Below, piece after piece: positions 46,513-54,634 of a stretch of DNA of 64,000 nt (position 1 is its first letter; each line of letters starts with the position of its first letter). The notes under the pieces were generated by a model. The model searched no databases, was not told where the DNA came from, and saw nothing but the letters and a program-made list of their open reading frames with translations. This DNA is from Photobacterium kishitanii (GTDB taxonomy: Bacteria; Pseudomonadota; Gammaproteobacteria; Enterobacterales; Vibrionaceae), in contig NZ_PYON01000007.1 in the NCBI RefSeq assembly GCF_003026355.1, positions 1 through 64,000 on the forward strand. The letters are read 5' to 3'. A program made the position numbers and the translations under genes.

Positions 46513-48804
46513 ATGTTGAATTATGGTAAGCATATGAGAGTGTTAATTTTTGATAACTCTCAAGCTACAGGTGTGGTTGCTAATGCTATCGACCGATTAG
46601 TTGAGCAATTTGAAGATGAATCAATTATTGTTGCCAAAGCATCTACTTACGATGATTGTTATTCAATGCTGAATGTCAATATGGCTATTGATTGCTTTAT
46701 GTTGACCTCGAGCATGACGGGGCAACAGCAAGAAGAGAACGATATGTTCTTTTCACTCATTGAAAAGTTGAATCAGCGCCAACAAGGTGTTCCTGTTTTC
46801 TTATTAGCGGAACGTAAGAAAATGACCTTAACCGTTGATCGCCATTTAATGTCATTAGTGAGTGAATTTGCTTGGATTCTAGAAGATACCTCTGATTTTA
46901 TGGCGGGCCGAGCGATTGCTGCGATGCAACGTTATCGAGAGCAATTATTGCCACCGTTAGCAAATGCAATGATGAAGTACGATAGTGTGCATGAGTATTC
47001 ATGGGCTGCCCCTGGCCACCAAGGTGGGGTGGGTTTTCTAAAAACACCTGAAGGTCAGCGGTTTTATAATTATTACGGTGAAGGGCTCTTTCGTTCAGAT
47101 ATGGGGATTGAGCGTGGTTCTTTAGGTTCATTACTTGATCATACCGGTGCATTTGGTGAAAGTGAGGATTATGCCGCTAAGGTTTTTGGGGCTGATAAAT
47201 CCTATTCATTGGTAACAGGAACTTCTGGAGCCAATCGTACCATCATGCAAATTTGTATGAGGGAAAACACCTTAGCAATTTGTGATCGAAATTGTCATAA
47301 ATCGATAGAGCAGGGGTTAATGTTAACGGGAGCATTACCTGTCTATATGGTACCGACTCGTAACCGTTATGGGATCATCGGTCCAATTTATCCTGAGCAA
47401 ATGTCGCCCGAAGGTTTAAAAAAATCAGCCGAAAGTAGTGAGTTAACAAAAGCTCAAGCGGGCGGGCAGGCAACCTATGCGGTGGTTACAAACTGTACTT
47501 ATGATGGTTTATGCTATAACGCTAAACGCGCTCAAGATATTTTAAGTGAAAGCAGTAATAGAATTCACTTTGACGAAGCATGGTATGGCTACGCACGTTT
47601 TAATCCTATTTATACTGATCACTTTGCAATGCGTGGCGAACCAGAAGAAACCCCCGATGATGGACCAACGGTCTTTGCTACTCATTCAACCCATAAATTG
47701 TTGAATGCACTGTCTCAAGCGTCATGGATCCATGTTCGTTATGGTAAAGATCATATCAACTTTGAACGCTTTAATCAGTCATACATGATGCATGCGACCA
47801 CATCACCGTTGTATGCTATTAGTGTTTCTAACGATATAGCTGTTTCACAAATGGCTGGTAATCGAGGAGAGTCATTAACCAATGAAGTGATCAAAGAAGC
47901 GGTTGATTATCGTCAAGCAATGGGACGTTTACATCGAGAGTTTGTGGCTGATGGCGATTGGTTCTTTAAACCATGGAATGCGGAATCTATCGTTGATCCA
48001 GATACTGGGGTCGAATATGCATTTGAAGATGCACCAGCAGAATTATTAGCCACTAATCAAGATTTTTGGATCATGAAGCCTGGTGATAAATGGCATGGTT
48101 TCGACGATATTCCTAAAGATTGGTGTATGCTCGATCCCATTAAGGTCAGCATTTTAGCGCCAGGTATGGGGGATAATGGTAAGTTACTTGATACAGGTGT
48201 TCCGGCAGCGTTAGTGACGCAATATTTAACTCGTTTTGGTATTGTGCCAACGCGTACCACTGATTTCCAAGTGATGTTCTTGTTCTCAATGGGGATAACG
48301 AAAGGTAAGTGGGCAACCTTAGTGAATACCTTACTCAGTTTTAAAACGCACTATGATAATAATACCCCATTAAAATCAGTACTGCCTGATTTAGCAGCGA
48401 GTCACCCGCAAGTGTACGGCGATTTAGGCTTGAAAGACTTGGGTGATAAGATGTTTACCTATCTAAAAACGCATACTCCATCTGAAATGTTGAATGCCGC
48501 TTATTCGACGTTACCAAAAGCAGATATCACCCCACGAGCAGCGTTTGAAGCGATAGTCGATGATAATGTTGAAATGGTACCATCGACGAAACTACAAGGC
48601 CGTATTGCTGCAAATGCAGTTATTCCTTATCCACCAGGTATTCCAATGTTGATGTCAGGTGAGAACTTTGGCGATGCAAATAGCCCTCAAATTGGTTATT
48701 TACACAGTTTAGAAATTTGGGATAAAGAATTCCCTGGTTTTGAGCATGAAACTGAAGGTACGGAAGTGGAAGATGGTGTTTATCATGTGATGTGTGTGAA
48801 GTAA
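46513..48804 (+). CDS. adiA: biodegradative arginine decarboxylase, AdiA-like
   Basis: A 763-residue PLP enzyme of the prokaryotic Orn/Lys/Arg decarboxylase group. Wing, PLP and C-terminal domains are present; PLP lysine is in ATHSTHKLLNALSQAS, and long runs agree with E. coli AdiA, for example APGHQGGVGF, RNCHKSIEQGLMLTGA and the end GFEHETEGTE. It should convert arginine to agmatine and CO2, consuming a proton. The ATG at 46513 is chosen (AAAGGA seven bases before); the frame opens six bases earlier. Second gene of an operon with the antiporter. Confidence 0.92.
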   Translation: MLNYGKHMRVLIFDNSQATGVVANAIDRLVEQFEDESIIVAKASTYDDCYSMLNVNMAIDCFMLTSSMTGQQQEENDMFFSLIEKLNQRQQGVPVFLLAERKKMTLTVDRHLMSLVSEFAWILEDTSDFMAGRAIAAMQRYREQLLPPLANAMMKYDSVHEYSWAAPGHQGGVGFLKTPEGQRFYNYYGEGLFRSDMGIERGSLGSLLDHTGAFGESEDYAAKVFGADKSYSLVTGTSGANRTIMQICMRENTLAICDRNCHKSIEQGLMLTGALPVYMVPTRNRYGIIGPIYPEQMSPEGLKKSAESSELTKAQAGGQATYAVVTNCTYDGLCYNAKRAQDILSESSNRIHFDEAWYGYARFNPIYTDHFAMRGEPEETPDDGPTVFATHSTHKLLNALSQASWIHVRYGKDHINFERFNQSYMMHATTSPLYAISVSNDIAVSQMAGNRGESLTNEVIKEAVDYRQAMGRLHREFVADGDWFFKPWNAESIVDPDTGVEYAFEDAPAELLATNQDFWIMKPGDKWHGFDDIPKDWCMLDPIKVSILAPGMGDNGKLLDTGVPAALVTQYLTRFGIVPTRTTDFQVMFLFSMGITKGKWATLVNTLLSFKTHYDNNTPLKSVLPDLAASHPQVYGDLGLKDLGDKMFTYLKTHTPSEMLNAAYSTLPKADITPRAAFEAIVDDNVEMVPSTKLQGRIAANAVIPYPPGIPMLMSGENFGDANSPQIGYLHSLEIWDKEFPGFEHETEGTEVEDGVYHVMCVK

Positions 48805-48836
48805 TTACAGTTAACGATTATATTTATAGTAAGTAA

Positions 48837-48898
48837 AAAATAGCCCTTTATATTTTATCTCGATTTAATGAGTTAAAGATATTTTAGAGGGCTATTTT
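48837..48898. terminator. long-loop hairpin between adiA and yfaE
   Basis: AAAATAGCCCT (48837-48847) pairs fully with AGGGCTATTTT (48888-48898) with about 40 bases between. It may stop transcription in both directions; it overlaps the yfaE end (48884), so part of its right arm is coding. Confidence 0.5.
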
Positions 48899-49183
48899 AG
48901 TGTTAGTTACTTTAAGGTTACGATTAGGTTGGTAATCAAAGCTAATTTCAATATCTTGTTGTGGAATAGAGCAACAACTTAATATTTCATTTGAACCAAC
49001 GAAAGCTAGAGTATCTTGCTGAGTGACAGAGCCTGAGATCAGTTTACATCGACAAGCACCGCACATTCCATGGCGACACTGGTACTCTGGTTCAATACCT
49101 GCTTTTTCTAATTGGGTTAATAAAGGTTCATGGCGATTGCCACAAACCTTAATGCCATTAACCGTAATGGTTAATTGACTCAC
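48884..49183 (-). CDS. yfaE: 2Fe-2S ferredoxin YfaE
   Basis: A 99-residue plant-type ferredoxin that keeps or restores the diferric-tyrosyl cofactor of NrdB. Cluster cysteines: Cys36, Cys41, Cys44 and one of Cys70/Cys71. ATGA overlap with nrdB (four bases) shows translational coupling, the usual E. coli arrangement. Confidence 0.94.
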   Translation of the reverse strand: MSQLTITVNGIKVCGNRHEPLLTQLEKAGIEPEYQCRHGMCGACRCKLISGSVTQQDTLAFVGSNEILSCCSIPQQDIEISFDYQPNRNLKVTNTKIAL

Positions 49184-50313
49184 AACTCAAAATCACCGAG
49201 ATCATCAGCGCTAATATCATTATCGATTTGACCGACAAGATATGAACTAATTTCAGCTTCCTGAGGAGCAACTTGGACATTATCTGATGATAACCAAGAA
49301 TTTATCCATGGAATTGGATTTTGATTTGCGCCGTCATAAGCTGGGCGTAAACCGACAGCTGCCATACGTAAGTTAGTAATGTATTCAACATACTGGCACA
49401 AAATTTCTTTGTTTAAACCAATCATTGAGCCATCTTTAAATAGGTATTCAGCCCATTCTTTTTCTTGCTCCGCTGCTGCTTTAAAGATACTGAAACACTC
49501 TTCTTCACATTCAGCTGCAATAATTGCCATTTGTGGATCATCATGGCCATTACGTAGCAAGTTCAACATATGTTGAGTACCCGTTAAATGTAGTGCTTCA
49601 TCACGTGCAATCAGCTTGATGATTTTTGCATTACCTTCCATTAACTCACGCTCAGCAAAAGCAAATGAGCAGGCAAAACTAACATAGAAACGTATAGCTT
49701 CTAATGCGTTTACTGACATTAGACACAGGTACAGTTTCTTTTTAATTTCATGTAAATCGACAGTGAAACTAATGCCATCAGCTGAGTGTTGGCCTTCACC
49801 GTAACGATGATAATCATTGGTTGCAGAGATTAGATCATCATAATATTTAGAAATATCACCAGCACGCTTGATAATATGCTCATTACGGACGATATCATCA
49901 AAGATAATCGACGGGTTATTAACGATATTACGAATAATATGCGTATAAGAGCGTGAGTGGATTGTTTCAGAAAATGACCATGTTTCGATCCATGTTTCTA
50001 ATTCAGGTAGTGAAACGATAGGCAGTAATGCTACATTTGGGCTACGACCTTGAATTGAATCAAGTAGGGTTTGGTATTTTAAGTTACTGATAAAAATATG
50101 TTTTTCATGATCTGGCAGGTTATTGTAATCAATGCGATCACCAGATACATCCACTTCTTCTGGACGCCAAAAAAAACTTAATTGCTTTTCGATAAGTTTT
50201 TCGAAAATTTCAAATTTTTGTTGATCGTAACGTGCAACATTCACTGACTGACCAAAGAACATTGGTTCTTTAAGTTGATCGTTACTTGTTTGACAAAAAG
50301 TACTGTAGGCCAT
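49180..50313 (-). CDS. nrdB: ribonucleotide reductase class Ia beta subunit
   Basis: A 377-residue di-iron protein that holds the stable tyrosyl radical used by NrdA. Ligands and radical: Asp85, Glu116, His119 and radical Tyr123; these correspond to E. coli 84, 115, 118 and 122. The C-terminal tail ends in DDLGDFEL-type acidic sequence that docks onto NrdA. It lies 45 bases after nrdA, with a small GGAGCC/GGCTCC hairpin between them (50333-50348), and overlaps yfaE. Confidence 0.97.
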   Translation of the reverse strand: MAYSTFCQTSNDQLKEPMFFGQSVNVARYDQQKFEIFEKLIEKQLSFFWRPEEVDVSGDRIDYNNLPDHEKHIFISNLKYQTLLDSIQGRSPNVALLPIVSLPELETWIETWSFSETIHSRSYTHIIRNIVNNPSIIFDDIVRNEHIIKRAGDISKYYDDLISATNDYHRYGEGQHSADGISFTVDLHEIKKKLYLCLMSVNALEAIRFYVSFACSFAFAERELMEGNAKIIKLIARDEALHLTGTQHMLNLLRNGHDDPQMAIIAAECEEECFSIFKAAAEQEKEWAEYLFKDGSMIGLNKEILCQYVEYITNLRMAAVGLRPAYDGANQNPIPWINSWLSSDNVQVAPQEAEISSYLVGQIDNDISADDLGDFEL

Positions 50314-50332
50314 GATATCCTCAAATCAAAGA

Positions 50333-50348
50333 GGAGCCCTAAGGCTCC
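50333..50348 (-). other. intercistronic hairpin between nrdA and nrdB
   Basis: GGAGCC and GGCTCC pair with a CTAA loop in the 45-base gap. It may adjust the relative expression or stability of the two messages; no T-run follows. Confidence 0.5.
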
Positions 50349-50358
50349 CTTTGAATGC

Positions 50359-52626
50359 TTAAATTTTACAACTTGTACAATCATCACCACTCAGGTCGCT
50401 CTGGCTATCAGATGCGCCATCTCGAGTGTTATGGTAGTACAGTGTCTTAACACCTAATTTATAAGCATTAAGCAGATCTTTTAGTAGCAGTTTCATTGGA
50501 ACTCTGCCACCAGGCTGTTTACTCGGATCATAGTTAGTATTTGCCGAGATAGCCTGATCAATAAATTTCTGCATAATGCCAACAAGTTGTAGGTAGCCAT
50601 CGTTGCTGCCAATGTTCCAAAGTAACTCGTAGTTGTCTTTGTATTTAGCAAACTCAGGAACAACTTGCTTGAGGATACCATCTTTTGATGCCTTTACGGA
50701 AACGTATCCACGAGGTGGTTCAATACCATTGGTCGCATTTGAAATTTGCGATGATGTTTCTGATGGCATTAAAGCAGAAAGGGTCGAGTTACGCAGACCA
50801 TGAGTTTTAATCTCTTCGCGTAATGTTTCCCAATCGTAATGCAACTCAGCATTACAAATATTATCGATATCTTTTTTGTAAGTATCGATTGGCAAAATAC
50901 CTTGTGCGTAGGTTGTTTCGTTAAATAACGGACATGGACCTTGCTCTTTAGCTAAATTAACAGATGCTTTCAATAGGTAATATTGAATCGCTTCAAAAGC
51001 TTCATGAGTTAGATTATTTGCACTACCGTCTGAATAACGAACACCGTGTTTTGCTAGGTAATAAGCAAAGTTGATAACGCCAACACCTAGAGTACGACGA
51101 TTCATGGTAGAACGACGTGCAGCAGGCAACGGGTAATCTTGGTAATCTAATAACGCATCGAGTGCACGAACTGTTAATTCAGCGAGTTCTTCTAAGTCAT
51201 CTAAGGTATCAATTGCACCTAAGTTGAATGCAGATAATGTACATAATGCGATTTCACCATTTTCATCTTCAACATTCTTCAATGGCTTGGTTGGCAAGGC
51301 AATTTCAAGACACAAATTTGATTGACGAATTGGCGCGACAGCCGGATCAAATGGGCTGTGTGTATTACAGTGATCAACGTTTTGAATGTAGATTCGACCC
51401 GTAGATGCACGTTCTTGCATCAGTAATGAGAATAATTCAATCGCTTTAATTGATTGTTTCTTAATGCTGTCATCTTGCTCATACAAGTTGTATAAACGTT
51501 CAAATTCTACTTGGTCAGCAAAAAATGCATCGTATAGCCCTGGAACATCAGAAGGAGAGAACAATGAGATGTTCTGACCTTTGATTAAACGGGTGTACAT
51601 TAATTTGTTAATTTGTACGCCGTAATCCATATGACGAACACGGTTTTCTTCTACGCCACGGTTGTTTTTAAGCACTAGCAGCGATTCAACTTCACGGTGC
51701 CAAATAGGGTAGAATAACGTTGCCGCACCACCACGAACACCACCTTGAGAGCAGCATTTAACCGCCGTTTGGAAGTATTTGTAGAACGGGATACAACCGG
51801 TATGGAATGCTTCGCCACCACGAATTTCAGATCCCAATGCACGAATTCGACCAGCGTTAATACCAATACCTGCACGTTGAGAGACATAACGTACAATTGA
51901 ACTTGCCGTTGCATTAATTGAATCGAGGCTATCATCACATTCAATTAGTACACATGAGCTGAATTGACGTGTAGGTGTACGTACACCAGACATGATCGGC
52001 GTTGGTAATGAAATTTTGAATGTCGAAGAAGCGTCGTAAAAGCGTTTGATATAATCAAGACGTGTTTCTTTCGGGTATTTATTGAACAGTGCAGCTGCAA
52101 TTAATAAATACAGAAATTGCGCACTTTCAAAAATTTCACCAGAGACACGGTTTTGAACAAGGTATTTACCTTCAAGCTGCTTAACTGCAGCGTAAGAAAA
52201 ATTCATGTCGCGCCAGTGATCGATAAACGTATCCATCACTGCGAATTCTTCTTCGGTATAATCATCTAATAAATGGCTATCGTACTTACCTTTTTCGACC
52301 AAGTTTTTGACGTGGGTAAATAGGGCTGGTGGCTCAAATTGACCATAAGCTTTTTTACGAAGATGGAAAATTGCCAATCGAGCAGCAAGGTATTGGTAAT
52401 CTGGTGTTTCTTCTGAAATTAGATCAGCCGCCGCTTTGATGATAGTTTCGTGAATATCATCAGTACGAATACCGTCATAAAACTGGATATGTGACTTTAG
52501 TTCGACTTGAGAAACCGATACATTTTCTAGGCCTTCTGCAGCCCAGTCGATGACACGATGGATTTTGTCGAGATCGATAAGTTCTTTACGACCGTTGCGC
52601 TTGGTAACTGTTAGTTGTTGAGTCAT
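50359..52626 (-). CDS. nrdA: ribonucleotide reductase class Ia alpha subunit
   Basis: A 755-residue catalytic subunit that makes deoxyribonucleotides. ATP-cone at the N-terminus (TKRNGRKELIDLDKIHRVIDWA); active-site cysteine in SSCVLIECDD, the core NLCLEIALPTKPL with Asn, Cys and Glu, and C-terminal redox cysteines DDCTSCKI. Length is near E. coli (761). First gene of nrdA-nrdB-yfaE. Upstream DNA has NrdR-like boxes and a DnaA box. Confidence 0.97.
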   Translation of the reverse strand: MTQQLTVTKRNGRKELIDLDKIHRVIDWAAEGLENVSVSQVELKSHIQFYDGIRTDDIHETIIKAAADLISEETPDYQYLAARLAIFHLRKKAYGQFEPPALFTHVKNLVEKGKYDSHLLDDYTEEEFAVMDTFIDHWRDMNFSYAAVKQLEGKYLVQNRVSGEIFESAQFLYLLIAAALFNKYPKETRLDYIKRFYDASSTFKISLPTPIMSGVRTPTRQFSSCVLIECDDSLDSINATASSIVRYVSQRAGIGINAGRIRALGSEIRGGEAFHTGCIPFYKYFQTAVKCCSQGGVRGGAATLFYPIWHREVESLLVLKNNRGVEENRVRHMDYGVQINKLMYTRLIKGQNISLFSPSDVPGLYDAFFADQVEFERLYNLYEQDDSIKKQSIKAIELFSLLMQERASTGRIYIQNVDHCNTHSPFDPAVAPIRQSNLCLEIALPTKPLKNVEDENGEIALCTLSAFNLGAIDTLDDLEELAELTVRALDALLDYQDYPLPAARRSTMNRRTLGVGVINFAYYLAKHGVRYSDGSANNLTHEAFEAIQYYLLKASVNLAKEQGPCPLFNETTYAQGILPIDTYKKDIDNICNAELHYDWETLREEIKTHGLRNSTLSALMPSETSSQISNATNGIEPPRGYVSVKASKDGILKQVVPEFAKYKDNYELLWNIGSNDGYLQLVGIMQKFIDQAISANTNYDPSKQPGGRVPMKLLLKDLLNAYKLGVKTLYYHNTRDGASDSQSDLSGDDCTSCKI

Positions 52627-52734
52627 TTGTTGTTGTTTTCCCAGTTTTCCTTGCAGATGATATTTTTTTGCAATTTATCTATTAGATTAGCAAAGAATGT
52701 GATCTTTATTTATAAATATCGTTATTCGGCAGAA

Positions 52735-52780
52735 ACACTACATGTTGGGGTGTTGAGCGAAAGTGCTTACAAGATAGTGG
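52735..52780 (-). promoter_or_regulatory. pair of NrdR-like boxes
   Basis: ACACTACATGTTGGGG (52735-52750) and GCTTACAAGATAGTGG (52765-52780) resemble the 16-base NrdR box ACACTATATATAGTGT in different halves and start 30 bases apart, close to the spacing of about three helical turns usual for NrdR pairs. The agreement is partial (by eye 11 and fewer of 16 positions). Confidence 0.45.
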
Positions 52781-52819
52781 TGAATGCGAGGTTTTGCAAG
52801 ATGGTATTTTTTGACCAGC

Positions 52820-52828
52820 TGTGGATAA
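52820..52828 (-). promoter_or_regulatory. DnaA box
   Basis: TGTGGATAA on the plus strand is the perfect complement of TTATCCACA. It lies about 195 bases upstream of nrdA. E. coli nrdAB is also under DnaA control, so a replication-linked role is plausible. Confidence 0.65.
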
Positions 52829-53051
52829 CATGGGGATTTTAATAAAAAAGTTAGTACCAACTCACTGATGTAGCGAATAGCATCAAATAGATAGTAAAAA
52901 TCAATGCCTTTTACGTTATTTTTTCAGATAAATAAATTTTTTTTTTATTGCTTTTTGGGCTCGAATTTGAGTTGGATAAATGGTGAGTTTTTAGTTAAAG
53001 ACAGCGTTAATAGTCCTTGATCTTACTGGTTTTTTTTGGTTGTAAAATAGT

Positions 53052-53067
53052 AAATGTAATTACATTT
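53052..53067. promoter_or_regulatory. 16-bp perfect palindrome
   Basis: AAATGTAATTACATTT reads the same on both strands, without a spacer. It lies just after ubiG and far from nrdA. It looks like a dimeric operator, but no regulator was identified. Confidence 0.35.
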
Positions 53068-53084
53068 GTTAGTAGAATGTAGTT

Positions 53085-53110
53085 TAAAGGAGATAATGTG
53101 ATCTCCTTTA
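53085..53110 (-). terminator. terminator after ubiG
   Basis: TAAAGGAGAT and ATCTCCTTTA form a perfect 10-bp stem with a 6-base loop, 18 bases past the ubiG stop. The T content after it on the minus strand is low, so efficiency is uncertain. Confidence 0.65.
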
Positions 53111-53127
53111 ATATTCGTTTTGATCAA

Positions 53128-53838
53128 CTACAATGGTTTAATCGTATGAACGATGTAATTCACATCGACATTATTGCCTAGACTATAGGTGTTGGTGAGT
53201 GGATTGTAGTGAAGTCCAATAATATGACGATCTTGTAGTGGTGTTTTATCGATCATTGCTATTAATTCTGATGGACGAATGAATTTTTGATGATCATGAG
53301 TCCCTTTAGGTACGAGCTTCATAACATATTCGGCCCCAACAATCGCAAATAAATAAGATTTAATATTACGATTCAATGTTGAGAAGAAAACATGCCCGCC
53401 AGGTTTGACCATTTTGGCACATGAAGCAATAACTGATGCAGGGTCGGGTACATGTTCTAGCATTTCCATACATGTTACGACATCGTAAGCTTCATGATGA
53501 TGTTCAGCGTGTTCTTCGGCTGTACATTGAACATAATCGAGTTTTGTTCCTGTCTCTAATGCATGCAATTTTGCAACCATTAAAGGTTCTTTACCCATAT
53601 CAAGGCCAGTTACATTAGCCCCTTCAATCGCCATGCTTTCCGCTAAAATGCCACCGCCACAACCGACATCAAGTACTTTTTTGCCAAATAAACCATTGGC
53701 GTTGTCAATGATGTAATTTAAACGTAAGGGATTGATTTGATGAAGTGGTTTGAATTCGCCTTCTAGATCCCACCAGCGTGAAGCTATTTGTTCAAACTTT
53801 TCGATTTCTGCAAGGTCAACATTGCGTGATTTGGTCAT
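53128..53838 (-). CDS. ubiG: ubiquinone biosynthesis O-methyltransferase UbiG
   Basis: A 236-residue SAM-dependent enzyme that carries out both O-methylations of ubiquinone synthesis at the inner membrane. SAM motif [16 protein letters not shown], then VTGLDMGK and EMLEHVPDP are visible. Start ATG with GGAAAATGG upstream. It sits near gyrA in Vibrionaceae and in E. coli. Single gene. Confidence 0.96.
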   Translation of the reverse strand: MTKSRNVDLAEIEKFEQIASRWWDLEGEFKPLHQINPLRLNYIIDNANGLFGKKVLDVGCGGGILAESMAIEGANVTGLDMGKEPLMVAKLHALETGTKLDYVQCTAEEHAEHHHEAYDVVTCMEMLEHVPDPASVIASCAKMVKPGGHVFFSTLNRNIKSYLFAIVGAEYVMKLVPKGTHDHQKFIRPSELIAMIDKTPLQDRHIIGLHYNPLTNTYSLGNNVDVNYIVHTIKPL

Positions 53839-53963
53839 GTTAATGGTGCCATTTTCCTTAATAGATAGTCGCTATTATGCGAAATAAAGTGGTAGTTGCA
53901 AAGGATAACTGTGAGAAACACGGGCACAAAAAGAGGATATTCATAATAAGAAAAGTATATGGG

Positions 53964-53990
53964 CGCCAAGTACAATCGTGCTACTTGGCG
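53964..53990 (-). terminator. hairpin after the 47-residue frame
   Basis: CGCCAAGTA and TACTTGGCG pair perfectly (9 bp, loop 9). The minus strand beyond it is moderately T-rich. It lies 11 bases past the stop of the small frame and supports a short transcript there. Confidence 0.55.
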
Positions 53991-54000
53991 AAATTTGGTG

Positions 54001-54144
54001 TCACTCATTAAAATTACTTATTGTGGCTGGAATGAGTTCTGGTGTGAACATACCACCAGACAAGGTGGTGATAGCAAGAATGAGCATTAAAATATATTTA
54101 CCTACAATGATTGATATGCCAATCATATTAATTGCTGCACCCAT
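54001..54144 (-). CDS. possible 47-residue hydrophobic membrane peptide
   Basis: A 47-codon frame (ATG 54144, TGA 54001-54003) with GAGGA seven bases before the start and a 9-bp hairpin just after its stop. The peptide has one long hydrophobic stretch (about residues 5-29) and a polar, Pro- and Asn-containing end. No family recognised. It lies alone between ubiG and the divergent gyrA. The good ribosome-binding site and terminator-like hairpin favour a real gene; the 65-codon frame on the other strand over the same bases has neither. Confidence 0.55.
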   Translation of the reverse strand: MGAAINMIGISIIVGKYILMLILAITTLSGGMFTPELIPATISNFNE

Positions 54145-54634
54145 CACTTTATCCTCAGTGGATTTATGTTGCTAACAAGTACGGAGTGTTCAAATTAACG
54201 ATAAGGGGTATTTTAAACACTAATGTATCAGTTATTGCGAAAATAAGTTCATTAACAGCAATCGCTAATATTTAATACAGTGTGCTCAATAAAGATGATT
54301 AATAAATGGTCAAATGTCGCATTTTTGATTTTATTTTGTTAATTTTCAGCTGTTCTCTTATAAAACAGTGTTACATCTTGCTTTTACAAATGGTTACATA
54401 CTCTGTAGGTTAAAGGGAGTAGTTTAAGGTAGTTGGCATAATGAACAATAAATAAACAGCCATATGCGGTTAATCCACAGATGTGACGATGTTTGTTTCT
54501 GTTTTCTTTAAATTCCGCTAAATTACTCATAACATAAGTCGTGAAAGGTGGCCTATTTAGGCTGAAATATGCTATATTATTGCACCTTGCACGTATAAAA
54601 ATACGACAGAAATTACCTGAGGGATATTGGCTCC
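54145..54634. other. intergenic region before gyrA
   Basis: 490 bases, AT-rich. It should hold the gyrA promoter and that of the leftward small frame. A minus-strand frame of 88 codons overlaps the gyrA start and has no family likeness; it is not called. Confidence 0.45.

Larger units (their letters stand above)
52627..53127. other. intergenic region, nrd regulatory DNA
   Basis: 501 bases between nrdA (leftward) and the end of ubiG. It contains the NrdR-like boxes, DnaA box, an AAATGTAATTACATTT palindrome and the ubiG terminator, listed separately. No gene supported. Confidence 0.6.

Noticed and set aside
53978-54175. 65-codon plus-strand frame opposite the 47-residue peptide
   Set aside because: No ribosome-binding site; the minus-strand frame has one and is followed by a hairpin.
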